24,469 nucleotides of DNA from a virus. The stretch is from positions 1 to 24,469 of IMG/VR virus record IMGVR_UViG_3300020421_000135; one strand, 5' to 3'. The notes beneath the pieces are model-generated. The model worked only from the letters and a program-made list of their open reading frames with translations, was not told where the DNA came from and did not search any database. A program made the translations under genes and the position numbers. This document shows, piece after piece, positions 9,782 to 17,623 of this stretch (position 1 is the first letter of the stretch; each line of letters starts with the position of its first letter).

Positions 9782-12700
9782 TGACAGTCTCATACAGAAA
9801 TAAATTTACTGCATATAAGCAAGACCATGAGCAGAACTATGCTTCCATTGGATCGATCTTTCCTGTTCCAGTAGATTCTTTTTCTACTGATCCAGCACAT
9901 GCGATTGGTGGTGCAGGGTCTGGTGGTGAAATTATGGAATACAGTTACAAAGGATATTTGTACTGTGATGGAAGAGAGTTAAACATTAGAGAATATCCAC
10001 AACTATATTATTCTATTAGAAATAAGTATGGTGGATCTACATCTTATCTACCAGATGCGTCAAACGATGCTGGTGGTATGCGAAGAATTTTTTGGATTGG
10101 TGATAAGTGCTTTATTAATTTCTATAGAGATCCTGATATTCCAGGTAATCAAATAAAGCTACCATATCCATATGGAACATCATTTAGAATTAAAGATGAT
10201 ACTGGTGCAACACCACCAGGACCAGGTCTTGGATCAATGCCTGCAGGTGATTGGGCGTATGATACATTTTACTTAACTAAATTACCAACAGAATCTCTTA
10301 CTGAGGTACAAGTTCCATCAGGTGAATTTGCATATGAAATAGTATTCCCTGAAACTATTGACCCATCTACATTATCTAAAACCAATGTAGATATCACTGC
10401 TGGAACTCATCCTACAATTCAATTGAATAGAGGTTTTTCATTTGCTGATTCACCACACCAAATTGGTACATTTAAATTACCAGACTACAGGGATAGAATT
10501 ATTGTAGGTCTTGGTGACGTAGATGGAGAAGGAACACCAACCATAGAAAATGCACTAGTTAATAGTGTTGGACAGACTGGTGGTACATGGTATGTTTCCA
10601 AAGATCAAATTTTAGATGCTGGTTTATTCTTTAGTATTGGAGACGTAAGAACAACTGGATATCAGAATATCAATGCTGATATTTTCACTTATGTTACTGG
10701 TGATGTTAGTTATAGAGTAGGACCTATTAATGATGTAATTCTCAATAGACCAGTAGAACATAATCATTATATCTTATCGTCAGAAGCAGATGAGGCTGTT
10801 GATAATGAGAGAGATGGTGTACCAATAGATGAATTTGCTGTAAATTATAGAACTAGTAGAGCAAATATATTACCATTTGAACCAGTTGGACAAGGTGGAT
10901 TAGCTTTAGGTCACTCACATGGATTGACTCGTGAAAAATTAAATGATCCAACATTAGCAACCTTTGGTAATACAGATGGTCCTGGTGGTGTTGATCCTAA
11001 CCAACCTGCAGATACTTCATTTGATGTTACTGATACTAATTTAACATCCACGGCATCATATACTAATATTGCACTAGAAGACCATGGTCCTGGTACTGGT
11101 GAGTATGAGGGATTCTTGAAATCAGGAATCGCAGAAAGTAATCAGTATCTTGCTTTTGGATATAAAGCTTCTGGTAATTTAGGTGCAACAACTTTATTAA
11201 GTCCTAGACAAGTTTCATATACTTTAGATTTTACTGGATACACACAATTTTATATCTTTGCCATGGCAGGTAATGATAGTAATGGTGGTGAGCGTCCTAA
11301 TAACTTAGGTGAAGGATTGTTTGTTAGTTTTAGTGATGGAACCAGTACACGTATTTTTCCTTCAGTAAATGATTACATTGCGGATAATAATTTAGATACA
11401 GATACAGGATTTGATTTATATGATGCTATTCATGCTAACTGGAGAGAATTTGTTATTGATATTCCTCTAGCATTACAAGACCAACCTAATCAAACAGTAA
11501 CTATTACTCAAACAATAACTGGTAGTGGTACTGAACAGGGGAACAGTGTTCCAGCAGGAAATGATAATGCTAATGACATGTATGGCATTCAAAGAGTAGG
11601 ATTGCGTGGTGGTATTCTTGAGAATCCACCAGAACCAGATGGTTGCTATCCTATCACTGGTAGTCCAATAGTTACTGTTTTATCAGCAGTATATGATCCT
11701 GGTAATAACTGGGTTTTGTGTAGCACAGCAGAAGCACATGGATTTAGTATAGATGATTATATCACAGTACAGGGTGCAATACCAGACGATGCAGGAATGT
11801 TTAATGGAACATTCCAAGTTTTATCTGATCAATTTGCTAATAATTCATTTGCATATACACCAGAAACAACTCCTTCAATTAACACTGCTAGTGGTGTTAT
11901 CTCAGTTAGAATTGCTGCTGGTACATTTGAAGATGTATTATCAACACCTCAACCAAGATTATATGCTATTGATGGACAAACTATAATTGGTGGTAAAGCA
12001 GATACATTTACACCACCAGGAACAGGTACAGTATTCCAAAATGATGAGTTAACATCACAGGGATCATTTACATTACCACCAGTCCTTGAAACACAGGGTG
12101 ACGTAAATAGAATTGATGTTGAATTAAGAGCACCTGGCGGTGGTGGTGCTGGAACTTCAAGTAATGGTAGCTCTGGTGGATATGCATATCTTACTTTAGC
12201 TATTGGTGGAACCACTTACACTTGCTACGCATATGGTGGTGGAGGTGGTGAAGCAGGTGATAGTGGTGGTGATGGTGGTCAAGGAGGAACATATTTAGTT
12301 CCTAGTGCATTATTAAATATGGACATTATTGATATTTCTGGTTCAAACAATGGTGCTGATGGTGCTGATGGTGGAAACTTTGGTGCTGGACCTATCGCTG
12401 GTGGAACTGGATCTGGACAAGGTGGAGATGGTGGTTCTGGTTCATCTGGTACATTCACTACAACTACTGATACTGGATTTATATTACAAACTGGTGGTTC
12501 GTGGACAGCACCTGCAAACAATGAAGTTAACTCTAGAACAGTTACTATCAGAGCTTCTGGTGGTGGTGGAGGTGGTGGTAATGGAAATGCTAACTCTGGA
12601 TGTGAAGGTACTACTGCATATGGTGGAGATGGAAATAATGCAGCATTAGTTACTGCTGTTTGTGATGGAATTGGTCCTGCTTCACTTACATGGACTATTG

Positions 12701-14907
12701 GACAAGGTGGTGGTGTAGGTTATAACATTATTGACGGTAATGTTAATGGTACTGGTGGTGAACAACAAACATCTACGCCTGGTGGTGGTGCATCTCCAGG
12801 TGGAGCTGGTGGAACAGGTGCGTGGGGTAATGGTGCTTCTGGTGGTGCTGGTGGTGGATCTACTGGTTTATTCTGGGATGGTGGTATTCCTTTCATAGGT
12901 GCTGGCGGTGGAGGCGGCGGCGGTGGATCAGGTGGTGGTTACAACGGTGGTGGAACTACTGATGGTTGCTACGCTGGTGGATCTGCTGTAGGTGCAGCAA
13001 CTGACCTAAGTTCACAAACGACTGCACTCGACTTTACCTTTGGTTCAAATGGTGGATCTGGTGGATGTACTGCTGGTGCTGGTGGAGGCGGTGGTGGTGG
13101 CTGCGGTATTGGTGGACAATCCAACGGTGGTGGCGGTGGTATCAATGGTGTAGGTCACAATGGTAATGGTGGTGGCGGTGGTGGATCTCGTGGTAGATCT
13201 GCTTATAGATCTGATTATTGCACAGCATCATGGTCAACTGCTCCTGGTGGATCTGGTGGTGGTGGAGCATTATTACAAACAAGAGATTGGTTTGCTGTTG
13301 GTAACGTTGGTGGTAATACTAATATCTCTGCTGGTACTGCTAGTGTATGGACACAATTTATGTTAGACAGTGCAATATATCCAGCTATTCCAGCAGGAGG
13401 AGGTGTAGACCCTTACTTAAATCAGTGGGTAGAAGGTGGTGTTGGTATTTACTGTGATGGATCTTTTAGTAGTATCACAGTTACAATGGCAGTTGATGGG
13501 TTGGGTGAAATGAATTGGTATAATCCTGATGGAACTTTGAAGCAAGGTCCAGTTACTAATTTATCTCAACAACCAGTTGCTCCAGAAACTGAGTGGACAC
13601 CACAGGTAACAATGACTTTGAGTGGTTTTACTCAAGGTTGGAACCAGTTTAAATTTAAAGTTAAAAATGGATCTGCTTCAAATGGTGATGATAGTTGGAA
13701 TAATAACCCAGGTGGTATTGCATTTAGTGCAGTAGCTAATACTGGTTTAACCATATTTACTTCCAGAGGTAACTGTACAGGTGGAACAACTACATTTACC
13801 GCACCAACAAATAATGGTGGTGGTGGTCCTGCAGGACAAAGTGGTAATGATGGATATGTTGAAATTAGAGTTCAAGATGAAGTTGAGAGTCTTGGAAGAT
13901 TAGGTGGTGGAGGTGCTCAAGGTAGTACTTTAAAAATAGCTATTGCCAATACAAATACATCTATTACATGTGGTTTACAATCTGCTGGTAGTGATGGTGG
14001 TAATGGTTCTACTGATGGTTCTGTTGGATATGTTACGGCAGAATATAGAGGAACAATACCTGGTGACGAGGTAGAAGGAACTTTATCTAATCCTGCTGGT
14101 GGATATTATTTGTGTGATGCGTCAGGTGTTCCTTCAGGTGCTAGAATTGATGATAATGTATGGAAAGAATCTAGTGCTAATGGTGATACAAAAGAAACTC
14201 TTCTGAAACCAGTAACTCCTGGTCCTGGAACTGGAAGTAATAGTAAATTCGCGATGACTACCAGTGCTAATGGTGAACCACCAACATATGGTGCTCGTGC
14301 TACTAGATACTTACCTTTTGCAGGTGAAGGTACTAGAGAATATGTAATTGGTCCTGTAAATTTACTTAATGTAGAAAAGATTCAATGGTCAGTTATTCGT
14401 GGTACTAGTTTGAATGGTGGTGAATCACCTGATGAAGATCTTCTACTCTATTATAGGATTGTTGGTTCACAAACAGTAAATCTACTAGGAGTTGTTAAAT
14501 CTTCTACTGGTGGAAATTCAAATTGGGAAGAAGTTGAGGTAAATATTCCTGCCAATAGCAATGCAAAAAATTCAGCAGTTGAAATATTAGTAAGACAAAC
14601 CAGAGTTATTACTCAAGATGATAATGCTGATCTTACTCTAGACAACTATGGTATTGCTGCTATGACATTATGGTATGGTGAAGAAACAACCAGAGTATTC
14701 ATACCAACAGATGGTACAGAGATCTGTGATATTGATTATATCGATAGAACTGTTAATGTTATTCAATCAGGTATATTTTCTGATGAGGGATTATTCACAA
14801 TGAGTTCTTCTACACCTATTACAGTTACAGCAGAAGCTATTCCAGAGAGCAATATCCCTTTGATAACAAAATATCATAGAGTCAAGTACCTAATCAAAGC
14901 CGTCTAA
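9781..14907 (+). CDS. Giant tail-collar-domain adhesin with polyglycine region, paralogue 3
   Basis: A 1708-residue protein starting at a TGATG overlap. Residues about 20-90 repeat the collar signature (IGSIFPVP, YKGYLYCDGRELN, a YPQLYYSIRNKYGG helix), with FKLPDYRDRIIVG further on. The His pairs are HNH (nt 10759-10767) and HSH (nt 10912-10920). Then comes a beta-rich module (about residues 476-612), a very Gly-rich region (about 782-1165) with long Gly runs, a beta-sandwich-like stretch (about 1185-1330), a second Gly-rich part to about 1420, and a second copy of the first beta-rich module (about 1519-1636). The end, KYHRVKYLIKAV, matches the paralogues' C-termini. The Gly-rich blocks preceded by W-T-A-P/V-T-I-x-A motifs resemble glycine-rich fibre domains (PF21722 type) and the polyglycine adhesins of T4-like gp38. 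The likely role is a host-recognition adhesin; the receptor is unknown. Confidence 0.85.
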   Translation: MTVSYRNKFTAYKQDHEQNYASIGSIFPVPVDSFSTDPAHAIGGAGSGGEIMEYSYKGYLYCDGRELNIREYPQLYYSIRNKYGGSTSYLPDASNDAGGMRRIFWIGDKCFINFYRDPDIPGNQIKLPYPYGTSFRIKDDTGATPPGPGLGSMPAGDWAYDTFYLTKLPTESLTEVQVPSGEFAYEIVFPETIDPSTLSKTNVDITAGTHPTIQLNRGFSFADSPHQIGTFKLPDYRDRIIVGLGDVDGEGTPTIENALVNSVGQTGGTWYVSKDQILDAGLFFSIGDVRTTGYQNINADIFTYVTGDVSYRVGPINDVILNRPVEHNHYILSSEADEAVDNERDGVPIDEFAVNYRTSRANILPFEPVGQGGLALGHSHGLTREKLNDPTLATFGNTDGPGGVDPNQPADTSFDVTDTNLTSTASYTNIALEDHGPGTGEYEGFLKSGIAESNQYLAFGYKASGNLGATTLLSPRQVSYTLDFTGYTQFYIFAMAGNDSNGGERPNNLGEGLFVSFSDGTSTRIFPSVNDYIADNNLDTDTGFDLYDAIHANWREFVIDIPLALQDQPNQTVTITQTITGSGTEQGNSVPAGNDNANDMYGIQRVGLRGGILENPPEPDGCYPITGSPIVTVLSAVYDPGNNWVLCSTAEAHGFSIDDYITVQGAIPDDAGMFNGTFQVLSDQFANNSFAYTPETTPSINTASGVISVRIAAGTFEDVLSTPQPRLYAIDGQTIIGGKADTFTPPGTGTVFQNDELTSQGSFTLPPVLETQGDVNRIDVELRAPGGGGAGTSSNGSSGGYAYLTLAIGGTTYTCYAYGGGGGEAGDSGGDGGQGGTYLVPSALLNMDIIDISGSNNGADGADGGNFGAGPIAGGTGSGQGGDGGSGSSGTFTTTTDTGFILQTGGSWTAPANNEVNSRTVTIRASGGGGGGGNGNANSGCEGTTAYGGDGNNAALVTAVCDGIGPASLTWTIGQGGGVGYNIIDGNVNGTGGEQQTSTPGGGASPGGAGGTGAWGNGASGGAGGGSTGLFWDGGIPFIGAGGGGGGGGSGGGYNGGGTTDGCYAGGSAVGAATDLSSQTTALDFTFGSNGGSGGCTAGAGGGGGGGCGIGGQSNGGGGGINGVGHNGNGGGGGGSRGRSAYRSDYCTASWSTAPGGSGGGGALLQTRDWFAVGNVGGNTNISAGTASVWTQFMLDSAIYPAIPAGGGVDPYLNQWVEGGVGIYCDGSFSSITVTMAVDGLGEMNWYNPDGTLKQGPVTNLSQQPVAPETEWTPQVTMTLSGFTQGWNQFKFKVKNGSASNGDDSWNNNPGGIAFSAVANTGLTIFTSRGNCTGGTTTFTAPTNNGGGGPAGQSGNDGYVEIRVQDEVESLGRLGGGGAQGSTLKIAIANTNTSITCGLQSAGSDGGNGSTDGSVGYVTAEYRGTIPGDEVEGTLSNPAGGYYLCDASGVPSGARIDDNVWKESSANGDTKETLLKPVTPGPGTGSNSKFAMTTSANGEPPTYGARATRYLPFAGEGTREYVIGPVNLLNVEKIQWSVIRGTSLNGGESPDEDLLLYYRIVGSQTVNLLGVVKSSTGGNSNWEEVEVNIPANSNAKNSAVEILVRQTRVITQDDNADLTLDNYGIAAMTLWYGEETTRVFIPTDGTEICDIDYIDRTVNVIQSGIFSDEGLFTMSSSTPITVTAEAIPESNIPLITKYHRVKYLIKAV
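12127..13275 (+). repeat. Gly-codon-rich coding repeat (polyglycine region)
   Basis: Within the giant adhesin gene the DNA is dominated by GGT/GGA/GGC triplets, with several runs of seven to eight consecutive Gly codons (around 12559-12579, 12904-12927, 13084-13101 and 13168-13185). It encodes polyglycine loops broken by Asn, Ser, Asp and Cys. Such DNA is prone to slippage and recombination between repeats. Confidence 0.85.
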
Positions 14908-14910
14908 ATA
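14903..14910 (+). promoter_or_regulatory. Possible T4-like late promoter (TCTAAATA)
   Basis: TCTAAATA differs by one base from the T4 late core TATAAATA. It sits in the only sizeable gap of the structural module, about 32 bases before the ATG at 14942, a suitable place for a gp55-type late promoter. It overlaps the stop of the adhesin gene. A single short motif in AT-rich DNA is weak evidence. Confidence 0.4.
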
Positions 14911-14941
14911 CTATGACGGATCAGATCCTTAATTTAGTAAA

Positions 14942-15766
14942 ATGAGCGAGTATTCTTCACAAGATGTAGCACTATATGTAAATGCCATTAATAGGACAAT
15001 GGCAAGAAATGGTGTAACCAAGGTCATCACTGATGACTTTTGGAAAGATGAGATTGTCCCTATTTTATTTCCTGTTTGGGATTCTGATAAAGATAAATTA
15101 GAAAGTTTTATTAGATATAAAACTGGTTCTTCCTTGATGAACAAGAATAAGTTCCAAAGGAATCAGAAAACAGGTGACTATAAATGGGTTTCATATGAAA
15201 TGAACCTTGATGCATTTGATCAGTCAGAGATTGATGATCTATACAATAAGTTAGAAGCAAAATATACAGAGTTTAGAGATTTAAATGATATTACCCTTGA
15301 GGGTAAACTTGCTGCACAGTTTGCTGCTGATGAATATGTAAACTGGACTAAGATTACAATAGTCAGAAACTTCTTACTTATGGATAGTGACTGGACACAA
15401 GTTGCTGATTCTCCTCTTACTGATGATGAGAAAGCACAGTGGGTCACATACAGACAGAAATTAAGAGATCTTCCACAAGAACATCAATCAATTCCTGTTA
15501 ATGATGTTAAATTCCCAATTAGTCCTAAGAAGTATACAGAAATGTTAGCTGCTAATTCTGAACTAGGAGCATATCTATCATCTGAAGATCAGTTCTTCAT
15601 TATTGGTCAGTCAGTATATCGTAAGTTTGCAAGTAGAGCAATGACCTACATGGCAATGGCAATCACTACTAAGCAAGTTGATGGAATGCCACACAATAGA
15701 GTATTCAGTGAAAGTAATACTCTTGATGCTATTCTACGAGCTATTGATGACGGAGGACTTGGTTAA
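14942..15766 (+). CDS. Tail-fibre assembly protein with phage tail assembly chaperone domain
   Basis: A 274-residue protein. Residues about 141-195 closely fit the phage tail assembly chaperone family (Phage_tail_APC, PF16778): NFLLMDSDWTQ, then PLTDDEKAQWVTYRQKLRDL and a Pro-rich end around VKFPISP. The N-terminal 140 residues are charged and helical and I do not recognise them. The C-terminal 80 residues are an additional helical part (MTYMAMAITTKQVDG and on). Proteins with this domain are commonly encoded just after fibre genes and help fibres fold or attach, and the position here, directly behind four fibre genes, agrees. The start is the ATG after a 34-base gap holding a possible late promoter. 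The stop overlaps the next start (TAATG). Confidence 0.75.
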   Translation: MSEYSSQDVALYVNAINRTMARNGVTKVITDDFWKDEIVPILFPVWDSDKDKLESFIRYKTGSSLMNKNKFQRNQKTGDYKWVSYEMNLDAFDQSEIDDLYNKLEAKYTEFRDLNDITLEGKLAAQFAADEYVNWTKITIVRNFLLMDSDWTQVADSPLTDDEKAQWVTYRQKLRDLPQEHQSIPVNDVKFPISPKKYTEMLAANSELGAYLSSEDQFFIIGQSVYRKFASRAMTYMAMAITTKQVDGMPHNRVFSESNTLDAILRAIDDGGLG

Positions 15767-16155
15767 TGGCACTTATCTCTTTAAATCCAAAAACAATTGG
15801 TGAAATGTGTGCTCGTCTAGCAGTGCTAGAAGACAAATGTGTCATGGTGGTAGATAATACTGCATATTTTTCATTGTCTGCTGATGATAAAGCATTGATG
15901 TTTGCATATTATAAGAGTGTAGATGAGGATGGTGAAGCTAGATGGATTATTCCTGAAGCAGAAATTGATGAGATCTTTGCAGAAAAGCATACGTTCTACG
16001 TTTTCAGTACAGAACAGATTGCTGTTGATAACTGCCATGATTGGTTTCCACAACCACAGAATTTACCTAATGCAGCATTTAGAATACCTGCATACGTCAT
16101 TAAACCAAACGGAACAATCCCTTATATTAACGAAAATCCTACAAATCCTGGTTGA
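15766..16155 (+). CDS. Uncharacterised protein of the structural module
   Basis: A 129-residue protein that I do not recognise. It starts at a TAATG overlap with the assembly-chaperone gene, so it is translated from the same message. The sequence is mixed alpha/beta (MALISLNPKTIGEMC start, a central DEDGEARWIIPEAEIDE stretch) and ends in a Pro/Asn-rich tail (YINENPTNPG). It has three cysteines and no signal peptide or membrane segment. Its stop codon lies inside the first strong sigma70-type promoter of the window, marking the end of the late module. A fibre-associated or assembly role is suggested only by position. Confidence 0.75.
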   Translation: MALISLNPKTIGEMCARLAVLEDKCVMVVDNTAYFSLSADDKALMFAYYKSVDEDGEARWIIPEAEIDEIFAEKHTFYVFSTEQIAVDNCHDWFPQPQNLPNAAFRIPAYVIKPNGTIPYINENPTNPG

Positions 16156-16178
16156 CACCCTTAAAATAGTGTGATAAG
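16152..16178 (+). promoter_or_regulatory. Sigma70-type promoter TTGACA-15-GATAAG, extended -10
   Basis: A perfect -35 TTGACA (16152-16157) is followed after 15 bases by GATAAG (16173-16178), preceded by TG plus one base. It overlaps the stop of the upstream gene, and the expected start lies about 18 bases before the ATG at 16203. The short spacer is offset by the extended -10. Confidence 0.65.
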
Positions 16179-16202
16179 GTGGTCTGATAGTCGCAATTCA
16201 TA

Positions 16203-16436
16203 ATGAAAATGCCAAGACAGTGTGATTTAACACACATGCAGTTGCAAGCAATGCTTAGAGAGCATTCGATTCCTGAATCGGAACTGCTATATTCTGGTGA
16301 ACGTAAGTATACTACAGAATATGCTGGACATCCAGAGTATCATGGACAGTTAATGCACTGGTACATCATTGGTGGAGAGCATGAAGTTCCAGTGTGTGAC
16401 ATCCAATCGGTTGATCGTGTGGATGATGAATCCTAA
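16203..16436 (+). CDS. Small uncharacterised protein
   Basis: A 77-residue protein, first gene behind the promoter at 16152. It begins MKMPRQCDLTHMQLQAML and has a central HGQLMHWYIIGGEHEVPVC segment with a Trp/Tyr-rich strand. An ATG two codons downstream (16209) is an alternative start; neither has a clear Shine-Dalgarno. I do not recognise the family. A separate promoter follows, so it appears to be a single-gene unit. Confidence 0.7.
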   Translation: MKMPRQCDLTHMQLQAMLREHSIPESELLYSGERKYTTEYAGHPEYHGQLMHWYIIGGEHEVPVCDIQSVDRVDDES

Positions 16437-16464
16437 AGACATTATGAAGAAATTTAAAACCCCC

Positions 16465-16493
16465 TTGCATTCCTTCCACCAATCACATAAAAT
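16465..16493 (+). promoter_or_regulatory. Sigma70-type promoter TTGCAT-17-TAAAAT
   Basis: TTGCAT (16465-16470), a 17-base spacer and TAAAAT (16488-16493) lie in the gap between genes. The expected transcription start is about 16500, giving a leader of about 14 bases before the ATG at 16514. Confidence 0.75.
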
Positions 16494-16513
16494 AACTGAG
16501 TCAGATAAAATTC

Positions 16514-16702
16514 ATGGATTGGGACACTACTAAACACGAAAAACGACGAGATGCACTTGGTCTCCTTTACGAGAGTGTTGTTAAACCAGATCCTTCTCTT
16601 CGTGCATGTGCTCACAATCAAGAGTGCTACAACGAATTGATGGAATGGAGGGATGAAATCGTCGGTTACCTTGAAATCCGTCGTCAGGAGGAGTTTAACT
16701 AA
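16514..16702 (+). CDS. Small charged helical protein
   Basis: A 62-residue, strongly charged, probably all-helical protein (MDWDTTKHEKRRDALGLL; later NELMEWRDEIVGYLEIRR). It has no recognised domain. It is the first gene of an operon read from the promoter at 16465; its stop overlaps the next start (TAATG). An AGGAGG at 16686-16691, inside its 3' end, is the ribosome-binding site of the following gene. Confidence 0.75.
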   Translation: MDWDTTKHEKRRDALGLLYESVVKPDPSLRACAHNQECYNELMEWRDEIVGYLEIRRQEEFN

Positions 16703-17019
16703 TGACCATGCCCAAACATTTCGTGGACAACCGACCAATTCTCATAAACGAAAACTATGTACCAGAGGACGAGTACACCAAGCAGCGTAAGATTCGTATG
16801 CAAGACGCTATCGATGATTACCTCGAAGATGAGGGAATCACGTCTAGACAAGTATATGAAGAGATGCTATCTTGCATCGATGATGTAATACAATATCATC
16901 AAAGGCATATAGATCGTGCTACTGACCTCAAACATCTTATGACAGGTCAACGCCTTTTAAATGAACAACAAGAGTTGTCTGATAAATGGCAATATGACAA
17001 AATTCCATCCCGTTATTGA
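16702..17019 (+). CDS. Uncharacterised helical protein
   Basis: A 105-residue protein starting at a TAATG overlap, ten bases after a good AGGAGG site, one of the few clear Shine-Dalgarno sequences here. The middle is predicted helical and acidic (DAIDDYLEDEGITSRQVYEE), followed by a His/Arg-rich helix (VIQYHQRHIDRATDLKH). I do not recognise it. The next gene starts one base after its stop, so it is part of a tight operon. Confidence 0.78.
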   Translation: MTMPKHFVDNRPILINENYVPEDEYTKQRKIRMQDAIDDYLEDEGITSRQVYEEMLSCIDDVIQYHQRHIDRATDLKHLMTGQRLLNEQQELSDKWQYDKIPSRY

Positions 17020-17020
17020 C

Positions 17021-17218
17021 ATGAACGAAGAGCAATTCAAAGAATCAGTACAAAAGATGCTGATGATGCAAAACAACAATGACCATAACTTTAAGATTCT
17101 TCAATATCAAATTGATGAATTGAGGAAACAGATCCAAGATCTAAATGAATTACGTGAGGTATTTCATTTACCACCCCCAGAGAATCTTAACCGAAAAGCA
17201 TTCGATGAAGTCGATTAA
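17021..17218 (+). CDS. Small coiled-coil protein
   Basis: A 65-residue protein. I chose the ATG at 17021 (MNEEQFKESVQKM) because it lies one base after the preceding stop; the frame is open further upstream inside that gene. Residues about 24-48 form a heptad-like amphipathic helix (FKILQYQIDELRKQIQDLN), probably a coiled coil. It ends with a short Pro-rich tail. Function unknown. The 3' end overlaps the next gene by 14 bases. Confidence 0.72.
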   Translation: MNEEQFKESVQKMLMMQNNNDHNFKILQYQIDELRKQIQDLNELREVFHLPPPENLNRKAFDEVD

Positions 17219-17540
17219 CGATTTTGAATTACTTCAACCAGTTGAATGGGATGGCATCAAAGGATACATCTCTTTTATTTGTGAAGATTATCTAACGATT
17301 TGCTTCATAGATGAACCTCTTCCCACGAGTGCAAACTCTAGATGGGGAAGACATTACGTATCAATTCTAGTATATCCTCAACATTATCATGAAATACGCT
17401 GTCGTTTGGATGAAACCAAAGACCAAGGGCAAGTCCCGCCAACAAGCGATCTTTTACAATTTGGAAGATGCCGTTCAGTGGGAACAGCACATAAACAGAA
17501 CAGTACACGCAAAAACAAACGTAATCCCCCTGTTCAGTGA
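17205..17540 (+). CDS. Uncharacterised protein whose 3' part overlaps another gene
   Basis: The ATG at 17205 gives 111 residues; the frame extends upstream inside the preceding gene but MKSINDFELLQPVEWDG is a natural start. Residues 1 to about 68 look like a real beta-rich protein (GIKGYISFICEDYLTICFID). From about codon 62 the frame overlaps the better-looking 52-residue gene at 17389. In that section its translation becomes atypical (GQVPPTSDLLQFGRC, RKNKRNPPVQ), like a shadow frame. The original protein may have ended near 17390, where TGA occurs in another frame, and been extended by a frameshift. The N-terminal part is well supported, the C-terminal part is doubtful. Confidence 0.62.
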   Translation: MKSINDFELLQPVEWDGIKGYISFICEDYLTICFIDEPLPTSANSRWGRHYVSILVYPQHYHEIRCRLDETKDQGQVPPTSDLLQFGRCRSVGTAHKQNSTRKNKRNPPVQ

Positions 17541-17547
17541 CAGATAA
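17389..17547 (+). CDS. Small protein overlapping the 3' part of the upstream gene
   Basis: This 52-residue frame (MKYAVVWMKPKTKGKSRQQA start) has protein-like patterning: a hydrophobic strand, a basic loop, then FYNLEDAVQWEQHINRT, an amphipathic helix, and a hydrophobic end (NVIPLFSDR). It overlaps almost the whole last third of the gene at 17205 in another frame, and I think this is the frame under selection here. Function unknown. It ends just before the promoter at 17567. Confidence 0.6.
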   Translation: MKYAVVWMKPKTKGKSRQQAIFYNLEDAVQWEQHINRTVHAKTNVIPLFSDR

Positions 17548-17566
17548 CAAACTGGCACACACCCTA

Positions 17567-17594
17567 TTGCATGGGTCAGATTCTGGTGTATAGT
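17567..17594 (+). promoter_or_regulatory. Sigma70-type promoter TTGCAT-16-TATAGT
   Basis: TTGCAT (17567-17572), a 16-base spacer and TATAGT (17589-17594) lie in a 76-base gap. The expected start is about 17601, 23 bases before the ATG at 17624. Confidence 0.75.
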
Positions 17595-17623
17595 AAGTAC
17601 ATACATCACTCAAGGTCTTTACC

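Noticed and set aside
9781-14907. Diversity-generating retroelement variable region in the adhesin
   Set aside because: No reverse transcriptase gene and no template repeat of the variable region were seen in the window.
16444-16533. 29-codon frame MKKFKTPLHSFHQ...
   Set aside because: It covers the promoter at 16465 and the start of the gene at 16514, and shows no coupling to neighbours.
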